From: Helicobacter felis ATCC 49179 | GTDB lineage: Bacteria > Campylobacterota > Campylobacteria > Campylobacterales > Helicobacteraceae | DNA: 64,000 nucleotides | Direction of reading: 5' to 3' | NCBI RefSeq assembly: GCF_000200595.1 | Contig: NC_014810.2 | Span: 1,002,311 to 1,066,310, forward strand | Shown here: piece by piece, positions 60,138 to 64,000 of the stretch | Numbering within the stretch: position 1 is the stretch's first letter | Layout of the letters: every line of letters begins with the position of its first letter | Program-made: the position numbers and the translations under genes | The notes under the pieces: model-generated | Seen by the model: only the letters and a program-made list of their open reading frames with translations | The model's database searches: none | Told to the model about the DNA's origin: nothing

Positions 60138-63100
60138 TGATCAATACGATCATTTCATGGAGTTTAAAAAATAAGCTCATTGTCATCTTGACGGTGGTGT
60201 TGCTCTTCTTGCTCTCGCTATGGGCCATCAAGAACACCCGCCTAGACGCCCTGCCCGATCTCTCGCCCACGCAGGTGGTCGTGCAGGTGAGCTACCCCAA
60301 CCAAAGCCCCCAAGTGGTGCAAGAACAGGCAGTTTATCCTTTGGTGTCTAATTTTATGGGGATTGCTGATATTGAAACCGTGCGTGGGATTTCTAGCTAT
60401 GAAACGGGTTTGATTTACATCATCTTTAAAGACAAGGTAGATTTATACTTTGCGCGCGATCGCGTATCCGAGCAGATGGCGCGCGTGCGCCTACCCGCAG
60501 AGGTCAAGGTAGAGATGGGCAGCGATGCCACTTCCATTGGTTGGGCGTATCAATACGCGCTCAAAAGTAAAACTAAGAATCTAGCTGAGTTGAAAACCTT
60601 ACAGGATTTCTATTTTCGCTACGCCTTGTTGGGGGTAGATGGGGTGAGCGAGGTCGCCAGTATTGGGGGTTTTGAGAAAAACTACGAGGTTACGCTGAAT
60701 AATGACGCATTGATCAAATACGATCTAAGTGTCGCCGATGTGGTGCAAGCCATTAAAAAATCCAACGCGGACATGGGCGGGGGGGTGATCTTAGAAAATG
60801 GCTTTGAGAAGATCATCCACGCGCAAGGCTACACCAAGAGCTTAAAAGATTTGGGGGAGATTGTGCTCAAAACCCCCAATCTCACCCCCATCAAGCTCAA
60901 AGACATCGCCACGCTCAACTTAACCCCCAAGCCGCGCCGCTCGGTGGCAAATCTCAATGGCACGGACGAAGTAGTAGGCGGGGTGGTGATGGTGCGCTAC
61001 CATGCCGATACCTATAGCATTTTAGGGCGCATTAAAGAAAAGATCGCCACTTTGCAAGAGAGTAACCCAGATGTGCAGATCGTGCCCGTCTATGATCGTA
61101 GCGAACTCATTGAAAAGGGGGTGGCTAATCTCATCCACACACTCATAGAAGAAAGTGTCATCGTCTTAGTCATCATCGCGCTCTTCTTATTGCACCTACG
61201 AAGCGCGCTAGTGGTGATCATCACTCTGCCCTTATGTGTGTGCTTGAGCTTTTTGCTGATGCACTTTTTTAATATTGAGGCGAGCATTATGAGCTTGGGG
61301 GGGATTGCTATTGCCATTGGGGCGATGGTGGATGCGGCGATTGTAATGGTAGAAAACGCGCATAAGTATTTGCAACACACCAATATGCAAGATGAGCGCG
61401 CGCGCCAAAGTGCGATCATTAAGGGCGTGCAACAAGTCGGACCGGCGATCTTCTTTGCCCTGATGATCATTGTGGTGTCCTTCTTGCCCATTTTCAACTT
61501 AAGCGGGCAAGAAGAGCGGCTTTTCTCCCCCCTAGCTTATACTAAAACCTTTGCGATGTTGATTGGGGCGTTGCTTTCTATTAGCATTGTGCCTATTTTG
61601 ATGATCTTTTTTATCAAGGGTAAAATCCGCGAAGAGGCTAAAAACCCCATCAACGCGTTTTTTATTAGCACCTATGGGGCGATGCTCTCCTTTGTGTTGC
61701 GCTTTAGATTTCTCTTTTTAGCCCTAAGCGTGCTAGGCTTAGGGGGGCTTTACTTTGCCTATAAAAAGCTCAACTGGGAGTTTATCCCGGCCATCAATGA
61801 GGGCGTGGTGATGTACATGCCCGTAACCACGAATGCGGTAGGCATTGACACGGCTAAAACATATTTAGAAAAAACTAACGCCATTATCAAAAGCCTAGAT
61901 GAGGTCAAACAGGTCTTTGGCAAAGCCGGGCGGGCAAATACCAGCACCGATCCGGCCGCACTCTCCATGCTAGAAACCTATATTGAGCTCAAGCCTAGAT
62001 CGGAGTGGAAGGAGCAAATCACCTACAAGCAACTTAGAGAAAAGCTTGAGCACGCCCTACAGGTGAAAGGCTTGGTTAATTCTTGGACCTACCCCATTCG
62101 CGGCCGCATTGACATGCTCTTAACTGGGATTCGCACCCCCTTAGGCATTAAACTCTATGGCAAAGACCCCGCGCTCTTGCAAAGCCTCGCCATTAGCATG
62201 GAGCAACAACTCAAAAATCTCCCCGAGTCTCTCTCTGTCTTTGCTGAGAAGTCTAATAATGGCTATTATCTTAATGTGGATCTGCGCCCTGAAAAGCTTG
62301 CTGAATACAATATCACTAAGCAGAATGTGCTAGATATGGTGAATTTTGGCATGGGAGGTTCTGCCATTAGTACCCTTTTAGACGGGGTAGAGAGTTACCC
62401 TATCTCTGTGCGCCTTAAAGATGTGCAACGCAACAATATTGAGAGTTTAGAAAATCTTTACATCAAAACCCCCTATAGTTTTGTGCCTCTGCGCACCTTT
62501 GCTAATATTTACTATGAAAATGCCCCGGCCGTGCTCAAAAGCGAAAAGGGGCTAGGAGTGCATTTTATTTACATCGTGCCTAAAAATGGGGTGAGTTCAG
62601 AGACTTACCGCCAAGCCGCGCTTAAAGCCTTAGAGAGTTTCAAGCTCCCCAGCGGCTACTATTACGAGTTTTCCGGGGAGAGCCAATATTTAGATGAAGC
62701 CTTTGCCACTTTGCGCTACATTGTGCCCTTGAGCATCTTTGTGATTTTTATTCTCATCGTCTTTGCGCTCAAGAATACTACCAATTCCTTACTCTGCTTT
62801 CTTACTCTGCCCTTTGCCTTTTTGGGGGGGCTGGTGTTTATGCAGCTCATGGGGCTTAACTTGAGTATCGCCGCTCTAGTGGGCTTTTTAGCCCTCTTGG
62901 GTGTCGCCTCTGAAACCGCAATTGTGATGATCATCTATTTGGAGGACGCTTACCAACATTTCTTAAAAGAGGGTGAGCACACCCGCGCTAGACTCAAAGA
63001 GGCGATCATGCACGGAGCGGTGCAACGCGTGCGCCCTAAATTGATGACCTTTTTTAGTATCTTGGTCTCTTTGATCCCTATCATGTATTCGCACGGGGTA

Positions 63101-63256
63101 GGCTCTGAGATCATGCACGCCATCGCCGCGCCCATGCTAGGGGGGATGATCACTAGCGTGGTTTTGACCCTCTTTATCATCCCTAGCGCGTATTTTGTGA
63201 TTAAAAGCGCGCAAAATTTCAACAAGGGGGATAAACTCTCAAATTTGCGCCCTTAA
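60134..63256 (+). CDS. czcA: Heavy-metal RND efflux pump CzcA (copper)
   Basis: A 1040-residue inner-membrane RND pump of the HME family. NTRLDALPDLSPTQVVVQV follows helix 1, and helix 4 carries the proton-relay acids in GGIAIAIGAMVDAAIVMVEN. The porter domains at about 40-330 and 560-860 flank the membrane bundles. Orthology to H. pylori HP1329 and linkage with crdA-crdB suggest Cu(I) export, though the substrate is inferred. It ends the operon; GCTAGA/TCTAGC downstream (63286-63305) is at most a weak terminator. Confidence 0.93.
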   Translation: MMINTIISWSLKNKLIVILTVVLLFLLSLWAIKNTRLDALPDLSPTQVVVQVSYPNQSPQVVQEQAVYPLVSNFMGIADIETVRGISSYETGLIYIIFKDKVDLYFARDRVSEQMARVRLPAEVKVEMGSDATSIGWAYQYALKSKTKNLAELKTLQDFYFRYALLGVDGVSEVASIGGFEKNYEVTLNNDALIKYDLSVADVVQAIKKSNADMGGGVILENGFEKIIHAQGYTKSLKDLGEIVLKTPNLTPIKLKDIATLNLTPKPRRSVANLNGTDEVVGGVVMVRYHADTYSILGRIKEKIATLQESNPDVQIVPVYDRSELIEKGVANLIHTLIEESVIVLVIIALFLLHLRSALVVIITLPLCVCLSFLLMHFFNIEASIMSLGGIAIAIGAMVDAAIVMVENAHKYLQHTNMQDERARQSAIIKGVQQVGPAIFFALMIIVVSFLPIFNLSGQEERLFSPLAYTKTFAMLIGALLSISIVPILMIFFIKGKIREEAKNPINAFFISTYGAMLSFVLRFRFLFLALSVLGLGGLYFAYKKLNWEFIPAINEGVVMYMPVTTNAVGIDTAKTYLEKTNAIIKSLDEVKQVFGKAGRANTSTDPAALSMLETYIELKPRSEWKEQITYKQLREKLEHALQVKGLVNSWTYPIRGRIDMLLTGIRTPLGIKLYGKDPALLQSLAISMEQQLKNLPESLSVFAEKSNNGYYLNVDLRPEKLAEYNITKQNVLDMVNFGMGGSAISTLLDGVESYPISVRLKDVQRNNIESLENLYIKTPYSFVPLRTFANIYYENAPAVLKSEKGLGVHFIYIVPKNGVSSETYRQAALKALESFKLPSGYYYEFSGESQYLDEAFATLRYIVPLSIFVIFILIVFALKNTTNSLLCFLTLPFAFLGGLVFMQLMGLNLSIAALVGFLALLGVASETAIVMIIYLEDAYQHFLKEGEHTRARLKEAIMHGAVQRVRPKLMTFFSILVSLIPIMYSHGVGSEIMHAIAAPMLGGMITSVVLTLFIIPSAYFVIKSAQNFNKGDKLSNLRP

Positions 63257-63393
63257 ATATCATCCAATCAACAAAATGTTTAAATTTAAGCTAGATGTGG
63301 TGCTCTAGCCACTGCATTAAAGGGTGCATAATTTTAAGCATCGCTTTAGACAACTTAACGGATACTGCATAAATTTTTAAGAAAAGGTGGCTT

Positions 63394-64000
63394 GTGGTTT
63401 TGAAAAAAGCGGTGTTAGTTGGCAGTTTGTGTGGCGCGTGTCTGTTGGGTGCTGAAGAGAGCGGTTTGTATGTGCAGGGTGGGTTTCAATATTCAAATTT
63501 TGCTGGAAGAACGAGCACAGATAAAACAGCTATTGTAATGCCTGATGGAAGTCTTCCTGGGGCAAATACACTGGGTTTACAGACCGTTGAAAATGACAAG
63601 CTCTTACCATATGCTATGCCAACTGCTATGAATGGCAATCTTTTTGGGGTAGATATTCAATTTGGCTACAGGCAATTTTTTGGTCAAAAAAAACATTTTG
63701 GCTTACGCTACTATGGCATATTTAGCGGACAGGGGGGGGAGTTTAGTGGTATTAGTAGTGGGTTTGTTAATCAGCCTGCTAGCAATCTCTTTTATGGAGC
63801 GGGTCTAGACGCTCTTTTTAACTTCTATGAGAAAAACGAACGCACTCTAGGAGTTTTTGCCGGTGTGATGATTGGAGGAAGCTCATGGATTATGGGCAAG
63901 GCTACAGGAAATGCCAGTTGTAGATGGCCTGCTTATTCTCGTGCGCCTAAAATTACCGAGCATTCTTGTGGCACAACTATGGATAAATCTTGGAGTTCAT
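63394..64000 (+). CDS. Helicobacter outer-membrane protein, 3' end outside the window
   Basis: GTG 63394 after AAGG begins a signal peptide (MVLKKAVLVGSLCGACLLGA) and a mature part starting EESGLYVQGGFQYSNF, running open for 202 codons to the window edge. It belongs to the large Helicobacter OMP superfamily of beta-barrel adhesins and porins. YGAGLDALFNFYEK and GVFAGVMIGGSSW match remnants of the pseudogene at 16863-17636. A G8 tract at 63732-63739 is in frame. A TTG two codons later is an alternative start. Confidence 0.85.
   Translation, partial: MVLKKAVLVGSLCGACLLGAEESGLYVQGGFQYSNFAGRTSTDKTAIVMPDGSLPGANTLGLQTVENDKLLPYAMPTAMNGNLFGVDIQFGYRQFFGQKKHFGLRYYGIFSGQGGEFSGISSGFVNQPASNLFYGAGLDALFNFYEKNERTLGVFAGVMIGGSSWIMGKATGNASCRWPAYSRAPKITEHSCGTTMDKSWSS

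Noticed and set aside
63286-63305. Intrinsic terminator after czcA
   Set aside because: GCTAGA/TCTAGC forms a six-base stem but no T-run follows, so the call is not supported.

Overview
The window looks like a chromosomal segment of a gastric, non-pylori Helicobacter (Campylobacterota). Most housekeeping blocks follow gene neighbourhoods known from H. pylori: trpS with a peptide-binding protein and permease, an SH3 protein and aroE; the ADP-heptose genes with coaX, dut and greA; hypE-hypF with agmatine deiminase; mnmG-dapE; rpsR-ssb-rpsF-holA; and fumC next to crdA-crdB-czcB-czcA. Lpp20-type lipoproteins, an HsrA-type orphan regulator and Helicobacter outer-membrane proteins support this. GCGC-rich sequence, a moderate G+C content and rearranged block order argue against H. 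pylori itself. The species call is inference.

Layout. 1-5361 (+): end of a BioC-like gene, trpS, YejA/YejB-like peptide uptake genes, an SH3 protein and aroE. 14566-5363 (-): a long run of almost touching genes, greA, dut, two envelope proteins, coaX, a SafE-like membrane protein, gmhB, hldD, hldE, a phosphoethanolamine transferase and gmhA. The transferase is switched off by an (AG)8 repeat. 14631-16737 (+): 5-formyltetrahydrofolate cyclo-ligase and RNase Y. 16863-17700: a decayed outer-membrane-protein gene.

18178-36218 is an incomplete prophage. A plus-strand lysis-like cassette (DUF5675 protein, two membrane proteins, i-spanin-like protein) faces minus-strand genes: an HTH protein, several unrecognised probable virion proteins, a P22-type portal, an Rz1-like lipoprotein, a DNA methyltransferase and a giant protein. 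The giant protein joins an ejection-protein-like N-terminus to two PBECR-like nuclease domains, a RelA/SpoT-like domain and a ParB-like domain, and is cut by one in-frame stop. I see no integrase, large terminase or capsid gene. A TnpB-only IS200/IS605 element has split a HicB-type gene inside the prophage. Beside it lies a tandem pair of 18-residue Ibs-like hydrophobic peptide genes. Each has its own promoter, a leader that can pair with its start region, and an antisense promoter. This is the best candidate here for an undescribed type I toxin-antitoxin locus.

36390-40581 (-): hypE, hypF and agmatine deiminase, divergent from tsaD (+) through one palindromic double promoter. 40630-46715 (+): tsaD, a chemoreceptor with a CxxCH haem motif, mnmG, dapE and a DsrE/YedF-like protein. 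46712-57456 (-): hsrA, a FadL-like porin, envelope lipoproteins (FlgP/LPP20-like, Lpp20, LpoB-like), an NhaC-type antiporter, rpsR-ssb-rpsF, holA and fumC. 57569-63256 (+): the crdA-crdB-czcB-czcA copper efflux operon. The window ends inside an intact outer-membrane-protein gene of the same family as the pseudogene at 16863. No rRNA, tRNA or CRISPR array was seen.
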